From Aphelidium insulamus (lineage: Eukaryota; Aphelidiomycota; Aphelidea; Aphelidiaceae): a stretch of DNA of 64,000 bases. The notes under the pieces were generated by a model. That model saw only the letters and a program-made list of their open reading frames with translations, had not been told where the DNA came from and did no database searches. Position 1 is the stretch's first letter. Each line of letters opens with the position of its first letter. The position numbers were made by a program, and so were the translations under genes. Of this stretch, positions 42,709 through 54,382 are shown piece by piece. The stretch spans positions 291,001-355,000 of the forward strand of contig JAZDSV010000009.1 of NCBI GenBank assembly GCA_036784855.1. Reading direction: 5' to 3'.

Positions 42709-45700
42709 ATGATGGAACCCGTGACGCCGCCTCCACCGCTCCGCTCCACCAAGAGCAGTCTCACGGCCCAGCTCCTGCAGCGGTCACGCTCCCACGAGGT
42801 GCACGGCATTACGACGCCACCACAACAGGCCGCTGTCTCTGCGGCTAATACGCGTACTGTGGAGCAGTCGGGTGCCCTGCTGGCTTTGTCTTCGGTGCTT
42901 GCTCGCCGCAGAGCATCGGCCGATACTGCGGCGGTGGATGCGGCTGCGGCTGCTGCGGCCTTGGCTACCGGCACAACTGCAACTGCTGCTGCAACTACAC
43001 CGCCACCATCCACGGCCACGTCGTTGCTGCGCAGGTCGCTGGACTTGTCTTCGTCGTCGTCGTCGTTGGCTTCATTGCCAGCCGTCGTCGCGCGCGCCTC
43101 AGTTCCCTCCTCGCCGACTCAGATACCGGCGGCGGCGGCAGCGTCTGTCCCGACGACCACGCCCTCGAACCGCGTGCAGACCCCGCCGGCAATGATTCCT
43201 ACGGCGAGAGTGGCCACGGCGCGATACCGCCACAGTCACAGCCATAGCCAGCCGTTCAGCGCCGCCCGGACCGTGTCGCCGCCCATGTCCGTGGTGCCGC
43301 CGCAAGTGGACGCCATAACAACCGCCTTCCTGAACAGTTTGAACTATGCGGCGTCGCTGGTGCAGCGCGACGGTCTCACCATGCTGTACGTGAACGACAC
43401 GCTGTGCTCCATGTTTGGCTACACGGCCGAGCAGGTGGTCGGCGAGCGGCTGGCACTGCTATTTCCCGCGCTGGCGGACTCGGCTACCGCCACACTGGAC
43501 TCGCTAATTGCGTCGTCGTCGTCTTTGCCTTCAAGTCGCTCTGGATCGCGCCGTCCCTCCGTCGACAAGGAGGAGGGCGGTACTCGAACATCGGCGACCA
43601 GCAACGGCAATAGCAATACTAGTCCCGAGAGCGGCGTGATCAAGGTGCTGACGGCACAAGACAGCACCGGCCACGCCATCATGGTCGAGCTGTCGCTGAG
43701 TGCCCTGGACCACGATCTGTCGCCGTCCATTCGGTCCGCGGCGGTGCTGGAAGAGGAGGACGATAATCTGTTTGGTGTTGGCAGCGGCGCCGGCTCGCCC
43801 ACCAAAGGCGCCGGCCGTTTCCTACTGGCCACCATACGCGAGCTGTCCTCGTCGGAGCTGTCTGCCAGGCAATCTCGCTACCGCACCGAGTTTGAAGGTA
43901 CATACAGAGATATGCTGTTGTCTGCTGCATGAATGCCAATATTTTATAGAATTGGAGCTGCTTGGCAAGGGCGGCTACGGCGCTGTTTATCGTGCGCGAA
44001 ATCGCATTGACGGCCAGGAATATGCGATTAAAAAGGTCAAGCTGCGGAATGTTGCGGCGCCAGCGCTCTCTGCGTCTTCATCCTCGGCGATGCGCGACGA
44101 CAATGACGCCGAGTCGCTGGCACCGCCCTCGCTGAATGGCAGCAGTGCGTCCATGGCGGCACTGCGTCTGCTATATGATCGACGCACCATTCGAGAGGTC
44201 AAAACATTTGCCCGCATCTCGGACCACCCGAACGTGGTGCGTTACTATGCGGCCTGGGCTGAGCCGTGCCCTGAGGAGTGTGCCGAACCCGAGTGCAACA
44301 CTGCTACTGTTGTCGGCTCATCGGTCCAGTCCTCATCGACTGCACATGCCCGTCGCCATGGCAAGTCCATTGCGAGTGGTGGCGGACGCCGAGGCCACCG
44401 TCGGCACAACTCCCTACGTGACTGGGGCACATTTGACGACGTGGCCGAGGAGCATGATTTTCTCAGCGCCGAGCTGGACTCTGAACTGCACGAACCAGAG
44501 GTTCACATTAGTGACGACGATCTGGTGTTTGGCCATGACGTAGACAATGCGGATGATCACGATCATGAAGAACATGATGCCAAGGATGCCAGTTCCATTA
44601 ACAAGACTGGCACCAACATCTCCTCTTTGACTACGACGACCTCGATAAAGTCTGGCAGCGCATTACGCCGGGTGTTTGGTCGCGGCGCCACCGCCTCACA
44701 GCATCCAAAGCGCAAAACCCACCGTTCGTCCCGGTCATTCGATGCGCGCGATCTGGATATCGTGACGTCCATGCGGACCAAAGGACGCTCGGGCAGTGTT
44801 CGCTCGGCGTCGTCAGATGAGGGCGCAGACAACACACTGGTATCATCGAGGAAACAGCATTATCAACAACAGCAGCGCTGCCCCGTCGCCATTCTCTACA
44901 TCCAGATGCAGCTGTGTCCGTACAGTGATCTGCGCCGGTGGCTTATTGCCCGCAACAAGACCAACATAATCAACGTCGAGGCCAACAATGATATTTTTCG
45001 CCAAATCGTGCTCGGCATGGACCACATTCACCGCAAGGGATTTGTGCACCGCGATCTGAAACCTGAGGTGGGCATTCTTTATATTTCTATACTTATTAAG
45101 TAATCATTGTGATTAGAATATATTCATCGAGGACGGCCATGTGTATTTGGGAGATTTTGGGCTGGCCAAGTCCATTGCCGACAAGGTTGTGCCGCCTGAA
45201 ATAGGCGCAGCCGCCAATGAGCGCAACAGCACACTGACTTTCAACTCGGTGCACGATCTAGACGATTTGGACAACAGCCAGGACGTGGGCACGTATCTGT
45301 ACACCAGTCCGGAGCAGGCAGGCTCGGCCGGCTACAACTCCAAGACGGATGTGTACGCGCTGGGCATGATCCTGGTGGAACTGTTTGAAGTATTTCACAC
45401 ATCCATGGAGCGCGCCGTCGTCCTGTCTGGTCTCAAGGCCGACTCGGCCACCAAGAAGGAATCGTTCCCCAAAGCATTCGAACACAACTACCCGGGCTAC
45501 GCATCGCTGGCCCGCCAACTCCTCTCGCACAACCCAAAGGAGCGGCCGTCCACCTCGCAGATTCTGTGCTCGCCCCTGTTTGAGCGCTACCTGTTCCAGT
45601 ATGGCTCGTCGCCGCTGTCGGCCTCCAGCGTCTCGCTAAACCACAATCACGGGTTCTCAGCACGTCTGCCTCCGCTACAGCCTTCGACCGCCTCGCCATT

Positions 45701-46223
45701 TACTGCATCTGCCGATTTCACAAAGTATGGCTCGCCCAGCTCGGTGGCGTCGGATACATTGTCGCTCAAGTCTCCGTCGTCGCTGTATGGCGATCACTTG
45801 CACCCGTTCCATGCGGTGCCCTCATCTCTGCGCCGCTGGTCCAGCGCCGATTTCCCCGCTCATTCAGGCGCAGTCAGTGATGGCAACGGCAATTCTGCGC
45901 GCCAGTTTGCCCGCTCATCACTGTCCACTGAGGATCCGCTCGTTCCGCCCTCGCCCATGTCACCGCCTTGCTCCCCCGAAGACAAGCCCCAACGACGCGG
46001 ATCTGCCAAGAAGGCCACATACAAGGATCTGGACGCGGCTAATGCGCGCATCCATGATCTGGAGGTGCAAATGGCAGCGATGGCCGCGGAACTGGACAAG
46101 CTGCGGTCACAGGTGGCTCAATCATCAATTGGCGGCAGCACAACTCCCGCGGTAAACTGCTCACGCAAATCACCACCGAAACTCGTCCTCGACACTGTTC
46201 TATTTAACTCTAGCAACAGTTGA
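42709..46223 (+). CDS. eIF2-alpha-type kinase with N-terminal PAS domain, 3 exons
   Basis: Exons 42709-43895, about 43951-45066 and about 45118-46223. The N-terminus is Ser/Ala-rich; then a PAS-like domain (LNYAASLVQRDGLTMLYVND, FGYTAEQVVGERL, 43330-43480, ending LLATIREL near 43850). The kinase begins LELLGKGGYGAVYRARNRID with AIKKVKL, has a ~230-residue acidic/Ser-rich insert inside the N-lobe (44060-44880), then YIQMQLCPYSDLRRWL, GFVHRDLKPENIFIE, GDFGLAK and GTYLYTSPEQ. The large insert and the SPEQ block are typical of PEK/GCN2/HRI kinases. A C-terminal coiled coil (LDAANARIHDLEVQMAAMAA) may dimerise it. The PAS fusion suggests light, redox or ligand sensing upstream of translational control (inference). 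Confidence 0.88.
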
Positions 46224-46988
46224 GCCGCATATAGCCTTGCATAAATTCATTGTATCTTATTCGCTACCTTTGTCTTCTTAGTGCGTCCGCCATGTTGCTC
46301 CAATCGCGGGTAGATTAGGCGGCATAAGACACCCGCGGTGGCCACGTCTCCTTTCAAAGTGCATGTGCTCTACTACACCGATCCTAGAAGTCCTAATGTG
46401 ACGAAAACGAGCTTCGTCAAGCTACCAGCGAGCGGAAAACTGCAAAAGCCGTTCTTTGCGCATGAGTTTGGCCTGCATATTCTTCGAACTATTGACGACA
46501 ATGGCGACGCCGTCTATGTCGAATTCAAGCGGAATGGCAGCTCCACCTTTCCAATCTGTCCCGTATCCGTCGAAGGGGAGCAGTACCCAGTTATCAAGAT
46601 ATCGGGAGATTTGTGCGGTATGTCGTGTCTGTCATAGCCCATGACTGAGAATAAGCATCAGTTGCACGGGCGGCATCGCCACGTCATGTGTAGGTCGCAA
46701 TTAAGGTTAGCTGCAGCTGAAGCTGACCATGTAGAAGTAATTTACTGCTGGTATTCCTGCGTGGAATCTCCATGGCATTCCTGCCGCTCGTAATTTTCGT
46801 CGCATGGCCGGAACAATTAAGCCGAGCCTCTGTCGCCGGAGGCATTGTCAACGCGATTTTCGTGGACGATGTCTTTGACCGGCTGTTGAAATCCGTCCGC
46901 CCTGCGCCAGCGATTGCTGTTCAGCAATTTGAACTACAATATAATATAACGCCCTCTCGTTCAATTTATAACAGAAAACTGTCGGTGT
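46224..46988. other. Spacer with one or two possible small exons
   Basis: A plus-strand stretch at 46338-46637 is open (VHVLYYTDPRSPNVTKTSFV) and another at 46772-47000 (MAFLPLVIFVAWPEQLSRAS). Neither has a recognised match. See the separate entry for the first. Confidence 0.35.
46338..46637 (+). CDS. Unrecognised exon or small protein
   Basis: Open frame of about 99 codons starting at a GTG, so an exon of a larger gene is as likely as a small gene. Codon use looks coding (VYVEFKRNGSSTFPICPVSV, YPVIKISGD) and a donor-like GTATGT follows ISGDLCG. No family recognised. Confidence 0.35.
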   Translation: MATSPFKVHVLYYTDPRSPNVTKTSFVKLPASGKLQKPFFAHEFGLHILRTIDDNGDAVYVEFKRNGSSTFPICPVSVEGEQYPVIKISGDLCGMSCLS

Positions 46989-49900
46989 TTATATGTGCAG
47001 AATGGACGTGGGGGCGGTGGATGGCCCGTTGGTCGACGAGGTTGATGATGAAGTGCTGCCGCGGCCAGAGTGGGATGAAATGCCCAGCTTTTGCACGAAC
47101 TTTGCAAACCCCAGCTTTGCATCATTCAGCAGCTGTGGTTCAGCCACTCTGCTGCTATAGTGACCTGGCGCCTCGGCGTTGGGTAGCACTACCACTCCCT
47201 CCAGTGCGTTGATGCGGGATTGGAATTCAAACAGGCCAAGGCGATGCGTCTGCTGCTCCAAATGATACCACAGTTTGCGGCTTTCCAAATCGGGAAGCAA
47301 TTGTATCAGTTTGACTGCACATTGTTCAGGTATTTGATGTACACAAATTCAAATATACCTGAGGGAGGAGTGGGTTGAGCTGCGGCGTGCTTTGTGTCGT
47401 ACGCAAGGATGAGTGCAGTCAATTTCTGCAGAAGCGGTTGCAGTACTTCCAATACAAAAAAGTCGCGAATAGTATCTGCACGACAGTTTTAAACAACAGG
47501 AGCGATGTGACATGCCACCGCTTTTACCAGTGGAATTTAACGATGACAAGAGCGTGGTGAACAGTTCAACGTAGCGCGCAATATGTTCCATCCATCCGAG
47601 AATCAGGGCATCCGCGACCAGATCGCTGACCACGCCAGCATGCTGGATCTCAAACTCGTCAACTATTGTCAATGGTTCCTTCAAGGCCAAGTCCGCCGGT
47701 CCGCCGGATGTGATGGCATCTAGGAATTGCCATTTGTTCCCCATGCTCGGCTGAGCTGCGCATTACTGTGTCTGCTCCCATAGCCAGCTTCAATCCAAAA
47801 CTAGTATTTCGGTTTCCGTACGCGCACATCATCAGCGACATATAGTTCAATAACATAAAGTGCTGCGGTAAGGCTTCTTTCGGTATGTCGTTATCAGCAA
47901 GCAGAACCGCGCATGACCTACAAGTAAATTTAGCATGGCTATGTATGATGCAACATTTATAAAACCTTGTAAAGTGAGCAAGATGTTGAAATATAAATAC
48001 TGCCGGGTCTTGGGAAAATACTTGGCGGCAGATTCGTACAGATTCACGGTAAGCACACGTGCCAACTGAGGAAACATCGATCAAAGATCCAAAGTACTGT
48101 TTTAGGCGGGCGGCCGCCAGAAACTGTTTGCTTTCCACGCAAAAGGCAAGTAGAAGTTTCGACGCAAGCTGGTTCTTGTCCTCGACACTCGGACATAGGA
48201 CCTCGATGCGCGCAACAAGGTCGCTCAACAGCTCGTTGCTAACTGCATCCGTGGTTTCAACGCTGTCCAGTACAATTGCTATCGGCCATATGAAGTGCTG
48301 TATCCACATCTGACGACTAATTGATTCTCCTATTCGTTTTAACGGGGACTGTGTAGATGGAAGCAGTAAAGCAGAACCGTTTTCAGCAGTCACAAAACTA
48401 TCACCTTGTTGCGCTTCGTCAGGCAACGAACTTGGTTGTAAGTTTGGTGACTCATAGTCATCGAACAACGATATTGGCTTGGCAACATCGGCGTCATCAT
48501 CAAAGAGCGACAAAGGCTTCTTTGGTATAGCGTCTTCATCATCGAATAATGACAAAACTTTCTTGGGCTTATCGTCGCCATCGTCAAATAGCGACATAGC
48601 TTTCTCTGGTCTATCTTCATCATCATCAAACAATGATAGGCCCTTCTTTGGCTTTTCGTCGTTTCGGCTCTGAGTCGTTTTACTAGTGACTGCGGCGCGC
48701 GTGTTATTATTGGAAGTTTCCATTATACCGGAAGCCGCAGAACGTGATAAATACGCCGATTCAGCAGGTGGCATCTGGTCTTTGGCTAGCAGCTCCGGGC
48801 GAAGACCTTGTTTGATCAAATCGAATGCTTGAACTGCCAGTCCCGCAGCGAACAAGTCGTCAACTAACCGCCACCACAATTGGTCCTTATGCGGACTGTT
48901 AGGGAGAGTCACTTGAATACGCTTAGTGCTCTTCAGTGCCCTCGTCAGATGATCGAACAGCAGCCATGCGGAAAATTCAGGCGCGGTGACATAAGTTGGT
49001 GTGTCGCCATGCTCCATCCATCGCAGTAGCGACCGGCAGCTCTTTTCAAATTCTTTCCGCTTCCACCAGCACCAGCTAGCAGCATAGCAGTCGAAATGCT
49101 GTTGCGACCTGCTATAGATAGTTTGCAGCAATTCATTTTCCACCGTGGCCGCGAGAATTTCCGCTCCGGCACTCGTCTTGCTCGGTGACGCATCTCCAAG
49201 CGACGCGCTGGAGAAGGACGGCTCAGAGTGGCATCGGAAGACAACATAAGCAAGCTGCGGGTCATCCAAATTCTTCATGCACACGTTGACGGCATCGCGC
49301 ACCGAGCCGCCCAACAGAAAGAACGCGGCGCCATACTCGAACCGCTGTTTGCCGAGCAGTGCAAATGCATTCTTCAACGCTGCCTGTCGCCATCTGTCCT
49401 GGCTAAAATCGTTTGTCATAAACTTATTCATCAGCGCCTGTTCTGGGTGCGTGGATGCAGCAGGCATCTTCCACAACTGCTGCCACAGCTTTCTCTTGTT
49501 AAGTGAGAGATAGAGCAGAGCACATCGAGTAGGGTCCTTGGGTTCAGCGGCGCCTACAACAGAATATAGTGAGATAATCATTACAGAATGTTCAGTGCAT
49601 TTACCATCAGTTGAAGGATTGTCACCAGAGAGAAGGAACTGATTTCGCGCAATGGTTTCAACCTGCTTCTTAAGCAGTTCCAAATCCCTGATCCAGTATC
49701 CCAGGCCGAGCAGTTCAGCGTCGCGCCACACCATCTTCGAGTCGTACATGGCATTGCACTGGTCCAGCAGTGCCTGCTGCGACTCACTGTGAAATGCCCA
49801 CAATATATCTTTCATGGCAAGTTTGGTTGCGGCGGGAACGCTGCCCGACCTGGCGTGGTAGTTTCGTAGCTTCACTGCCAGCATGTACCGAATGGCGTTC

Positions 49901-52900
49901 TCGTCCAGAGCACCACGGTGTTGCTCAATCTGGGACAAGCAGTGAGATACAAGTGGTGAGATACTTATCAAGCAGTCCTGACCTGCGCAAATGTGTCGAC
50001 CACGGCCAGTAATTCCATTTGTTCGCGGCCATTGAGTAATGGAACTTTGCAGTTGACAAGTTTTTCCGACAGCGAATTCTGCTTCTCGTCGGGCTCGGCA
50101 GCTACGGCATCGTCGCTGAATAATGCGTTAGCAACGTCTAGCCGTGTGTCGGCGTGAAGTGATGTGGTGGACTTGTGTACATCATATAGAAATGCGGAAG
50201 CAGGTAGGCATGGAATCATTGGCGGCGTCGAATCGGCAGCCATGCACTGATCCAGCTGTTGCAATATTTGCCTCACCCATTCGAAGTGCCCCGTGAGTAA
50301 AAAGTGAACCAGCACATCTGGGTGATAGTCGGGCAATGAATTCCCAACCAATGCCGCCGCGTCGGATATCCGCCGTTCGACAAACGTGGAATCCAGTTCG
50401 AATTGGAACAAATCAATTGGAAGTTGGTATGAAGTTGTTGGAGCCAGTAAGTGGTGCTGATGGCGGGCAAAATTGTTATGAATGTGCACCAGACCGCATC
50501 CGACTGTCCATCGTACAAACTTTTCAGACTGGCAACATCCGACCAATGACCAGCGAAAGCCAGAAGGACCAGTCTGATGTCTTACGCACCGTCTCGCAAA
50601 CACGGATATTTTATCGTTGAGAGCAAGAGCCAGTAACGGGATTGCCGTTGCCGTGAGCGTCCAATCCATAGACGAAGGTTTGATTTCCAGCGCGGATACT
50701 GCAACGGCGCCGTCCAGTCGCACCGACAGCGACGACCAACAAATGTTGCCGACCATGACGCTATACCGCGGACTACTCTCCTTTCTGCTGTTTATGCACA
50801 CTAAAGCGGTGTTAACGGAATGAGATTGTATTAATAACATACACAGACGAACCGAGGGCAAAATAACCGGATTCGTGAACACTGGCAGCAACGACATCTT
50901 TGTTCTGTAACAATGGTTCCTCATGCAAGGACATGCTGCATAAATCTGTCTGCGTGTCGCCTTCGTATAACACTATTCTAATGTTCTTGCTGGTAATAAA
51001 AAAGAGCAGATCGAGACCGTTTCCTGACGGCGCTGGTCTCCTCCTGACGGCCAATACTTTCTCTTTGCAGTTATCAATTACTGAGCTGCGAACTGCGTTG
51101 TTCGTCGACACTTCACACCGCAGTAAATTATCGCCTGTAACAAGCACCGCAACTTTCATCGTGGTATCTCCAGCAGAGTCGACATTTTGCAGCACAAGTG
51201 GATTGCTGGGAGATTGTTGCCATCGGACAGACCATTTGCATTGATTTCCATCGCCAGTGAATGATCCGTGCAATAACGTTGGATTGTCCCCCACGCGATC
51301 AACAGTCAGTAGACTGACCGAGACTTGACCCTGCGAGCTATCTTGGGCAAGCAAGAATATCCGCGTATGGCCAGAATCACTTAAAGTGTCCACAAACACA
51401 TTGGGAGGTGAACCGCTGTAGTCAAAACAGCTGAGAAGTGAGTGTCGCCAAACTACTGAACCTGGAACAAGCTGTGCCGAGTCTTCAGAAAGGACACCAC
51501 CACTTGATATAGAACTCCAGCATAGAGAACCATCGCTCATCAAGGCAAAAATGATCGACGACTGCGGAGTAGTATCATGCACATGGATATCGACAATCTT
51601 GGCGGTGTCCATAGGCGAGCAGCTGCTCAGCGCGCGCAGTGGCTGAGAGGCGCGAGCATTGAATTGCGGCAGAAATGTGAGTAGATCGATCTGAAACAGT
51701 TGATATGCAGGCAGGCAATACTCGTGGCTTATTACAGTAGGCCCCATTAAATAGTAGAGCGTGGTGGGCGGGAAGTATCGCGGGGCTAAAAGTTATACAT
51801 TGAAGTCAAATATACTTATTTACACTACTTGCATTGACAAGTAAGCTGTGGAGTGTTGCACCATACGGCAAAAGGGGTGGAAGATTGCCGGCCACTGAAA
51901 TGAGCTGCCAGCGCGGGTCCCAACATTTTTGGTCCATGAAAAATGGCCACAATGCGCGGCACAAACCGGTCCAGTGTCCGCGCTCTGACATTTGCCTAAA
52001 AATCGAGTTACATAATGCAATGCATGAAAGCAGCAAGTTATTTAAGCTATTAATTTATAGCTATTAATTATTACTTGCCTTTGCGGCGTCTTGCTGCTGC
52101 AGACTCCAGAAAGTGACATCACCAGCCTCTGATACGCTCATCAGGTAGTGCTGATGGAATGCCGAGAGCTCGGTCCAGTTGTTGCGCTGCTGCCACAGCT
52201 GACCGTAGGCACCGCAGTTGAAGGCGCGCCGCTGAACCATCGTGGGCCGCATAAGAGAGTCGACTTGTTTCCAAGCACGCGACACTAGATCGTCGCGCAA
52301 CCACGCAATCTGGAGCGGTTCAGGCACCAAATCATCCACGGGCGGCAGCGGCAAGTCGCCGATCCACTCTGTGGGGTCAATGTGGAACTGGAGTATGAAG
52401 CTGGGATGGTTATCGGTAGCGCCGGGCCGGAACTGCCACACGCGAAACACTCCATCAGCACTGCAAGTGATCAAGCGCGGCTCCGTGAACAGTGTCACAT
52501 TGCCGTCGGGAGACAGAGATGTATCAGCGCTAGCGAAAGAGGAGGTGTCCACGGGCGATGCCGACTGTGCCGCGCAAGACTCATACGGCCGGGTCCAGCA
52601 GAAAGACGTAATGGCGCGCGGGTGCGGCACAGTGTCACACTGGAGCTGATGCTTGCCAGAGGGGGATTGTGTGCCTGTTCCGGCAGTCCAGTCACTACAG
52701 ATGTACAGCCATCACATCTAATACAATAGCGCACCTGACTGCACTCGCCATACGTTGAGAGTGTGCTCGTGGCCGGCTTCAACAGTGGCAAACTGCCGTG
52801 CAGATGGCGAGAGGCATGCCAACAGTACGGGCGCGGCCATTTGGCCAGACCACAGCGACACGCACTCTACGGTGCTGGCAGGACTGCTGCCGTTGGAGCG

Positions 52901-53158
52901 CAGAGCAACGCGGAACAACCAGACAGCCGTCCCCAGCGCCGCCAGCATGATCCACTCGGATTCCTCGTTGGTGGCCGCTGCAGTCGGTGCTTGCTGCAAG
53001 GCATCTATCGGCGCCACAGCAGTGCTCCTGCTCTCCAGATGGAGGCAACCGTGTGCCCCAGGTGGCACCGCAGTCCCGGCAGAGTCCAGCGTGACACTCG
53101 ATAGTCTAGACCAGCCTGCTCGACTGCTGCCCTCCCCCCGTACGTTGTACAGACACAC
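46989..53158 (-). CDS. Rav1/DmX-like RAVE complex subunit (WD40 plus Rav1p domain), multi-exon; 5' end unresolved
   Basis: Rav1 with Rav2 and Skp1 reassembles the V-ATPase. WD40-like repeats in the N-terminal half: SPSARQFATVEAGHEHTLNV, RLITCSADGVFRVWQFRPG, YLMSVSEAGDVTFWSLQQ. The Rav1p C-terminal domain is very clear: YWIRDLELLKKQVETIARNQ, DPTRCALLYLSLNKRKLWQQ, RWRQAALKNAFALLGKQRFE, YGAAFFLLGGSVRDAVNVCM. A repeat-rich insert (SLFDD units) follows. Introns lie near 52660-52735, 51985-52075, 51755-51830, 50800-50860, 50435-50445, 49935-49980, 49555-49605, 47920-47990, 47470-47520 and 47300-47360. The first in-frame codon seen is a GTG at 53158; no ATG is found there, so a first exon upstream is probable. 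Confidence 0.87.
48445..48660 (-). repeat. In-gene repeat encoding five SLFDD units in Rav1
   Basis: Units of about 14-15 residues read GLSLFDDDEDRPEKA, MSLFDDGDDKPKKV, LSLFDDEDAIPKKP, LSLFDDDADVAKP and ISLFDDYES. They are spaced as near-identical 42-45-bp DNA repeats. LFD/E-type acidic-hydrophobic motifs often act as short docking peptides. Confidence 0.9.
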
Positions 53159-54382
53159 TGAAGCAGTGTCGAGTTAAGCCTCAATGTTATACACGCACTC
53201 TTGAGCCACCTTTAGTCTTCAATACTTTCTCCAAGTTAGATACATTGGCTCTGAATATTAATACTGTATTATTAATAATAATATTAACCATTTAGATATT
53301 TCCTGAGCCATTGTACTCAATACATAAGCCTGAATTCATATTTCAGCCAAGTCTGTCAGAGCTGCTGTTTACAATTGGAATTGTCAAGTTAGACAACTAT
53401 TAAACTTATAGGACGCCCACACTTTATTAAAGTCACTTTGAGATATCAAAATATCTTAGTTACACTCAAGCACCCGGCGCTGCTTTTAGCATTGCAAAGT
53501 AGCCGGAAAAGTACTGGAACTTGCAGTAGTTTCCTACCTTTGGCTTCCACTCTATGATGAGCTGCGCATAGCTCATTCATGTATGATACAATTACAACTG
53601 GAGCTCACACTATAATTAATAACTACTGGCGTCAGGCAATGACTTGGAACACATTGACGGAGCTGGGCCCCATTTGGCCTCCGTATACATCCGCAGCCAC
53701 GGAATTGCCGCCTCCATTCGTCGACGCTAATGGCCAAATCACTTTTTCATTTAAATTATTCACCACGCTCATTCGGTCAAATATTTTGTGCAGCGATTAA
53801 AACTTGCTATGCTGAATAATATTTCGAGCTTGTCCTACTTGATCTATTAGCTCTTTTAGCTAATGCACTGCTAGTCAATGCACGGAGTGGGCTTGTTGTG
53901 CTTAACACTAATCAATCTATCCTAGTTGCTCCTCGCTCTATTAGCTACTGCAGTTGCTCTCTCGCTCAATTAGCTAGTGTACTGTTAATACTCTTAATTA
54001 TGACTCGGGTTTCTGAGAATAATCATTATCAGCATTGTGTACTGCATTTGATGCTAATTGCGACTCGAATTATCTGAGAATAATCATTATCAGCATTGTG
54101 TACCGCATTTGATGCTAATTACGACTCAAATTATCTGAGAACAAGCATTATCAGCATTGTGTGCTGCATTTGATGCTAATTAAGACTCGGATTATCTGAG
54201 AATAAGCATTATTTATCCGCATTGTGTACTGCATTTGATGCACCTAGCAAAACAGCCGTGATTGGCTGACGTGGCACCGTGTGAATTTCATTCGCGTCGC
54301 CGTCACCCCTGAAACGTGTGTTGTTGGTCATAAATCGCATCCAGAAATCGTCTTGGTCGCTCCGCGTCGCTTTCACCCGCAA
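53159..54382. other. AT-rich region between Rav1 and the giant helicase
   Basis: Divergent promoter region, unusually AT-rich. A plus-strand ORF near 53639 (MTWNTLTELGPIWPPYTSAA) could be a small exon, but has no match. 54002-54241 is a tandem repeat. Confidence 0.45.
54002..54241. repeat. ~61-bp tandem repeat, 4 copies
   Basis: Units start with gactc at 54002, 54062, 54123 and 54184; each contains tctgagaataatcattatcagcattgtgt and gcatttgatgctaatt with a few changes. Confidence 0.93.

Noticed and set aside
54002..54241. CRISPR-like regular array
   Set aside because: Units are contiguous 61-bp tandem copies without unique spacers, in a eukaryotic context.
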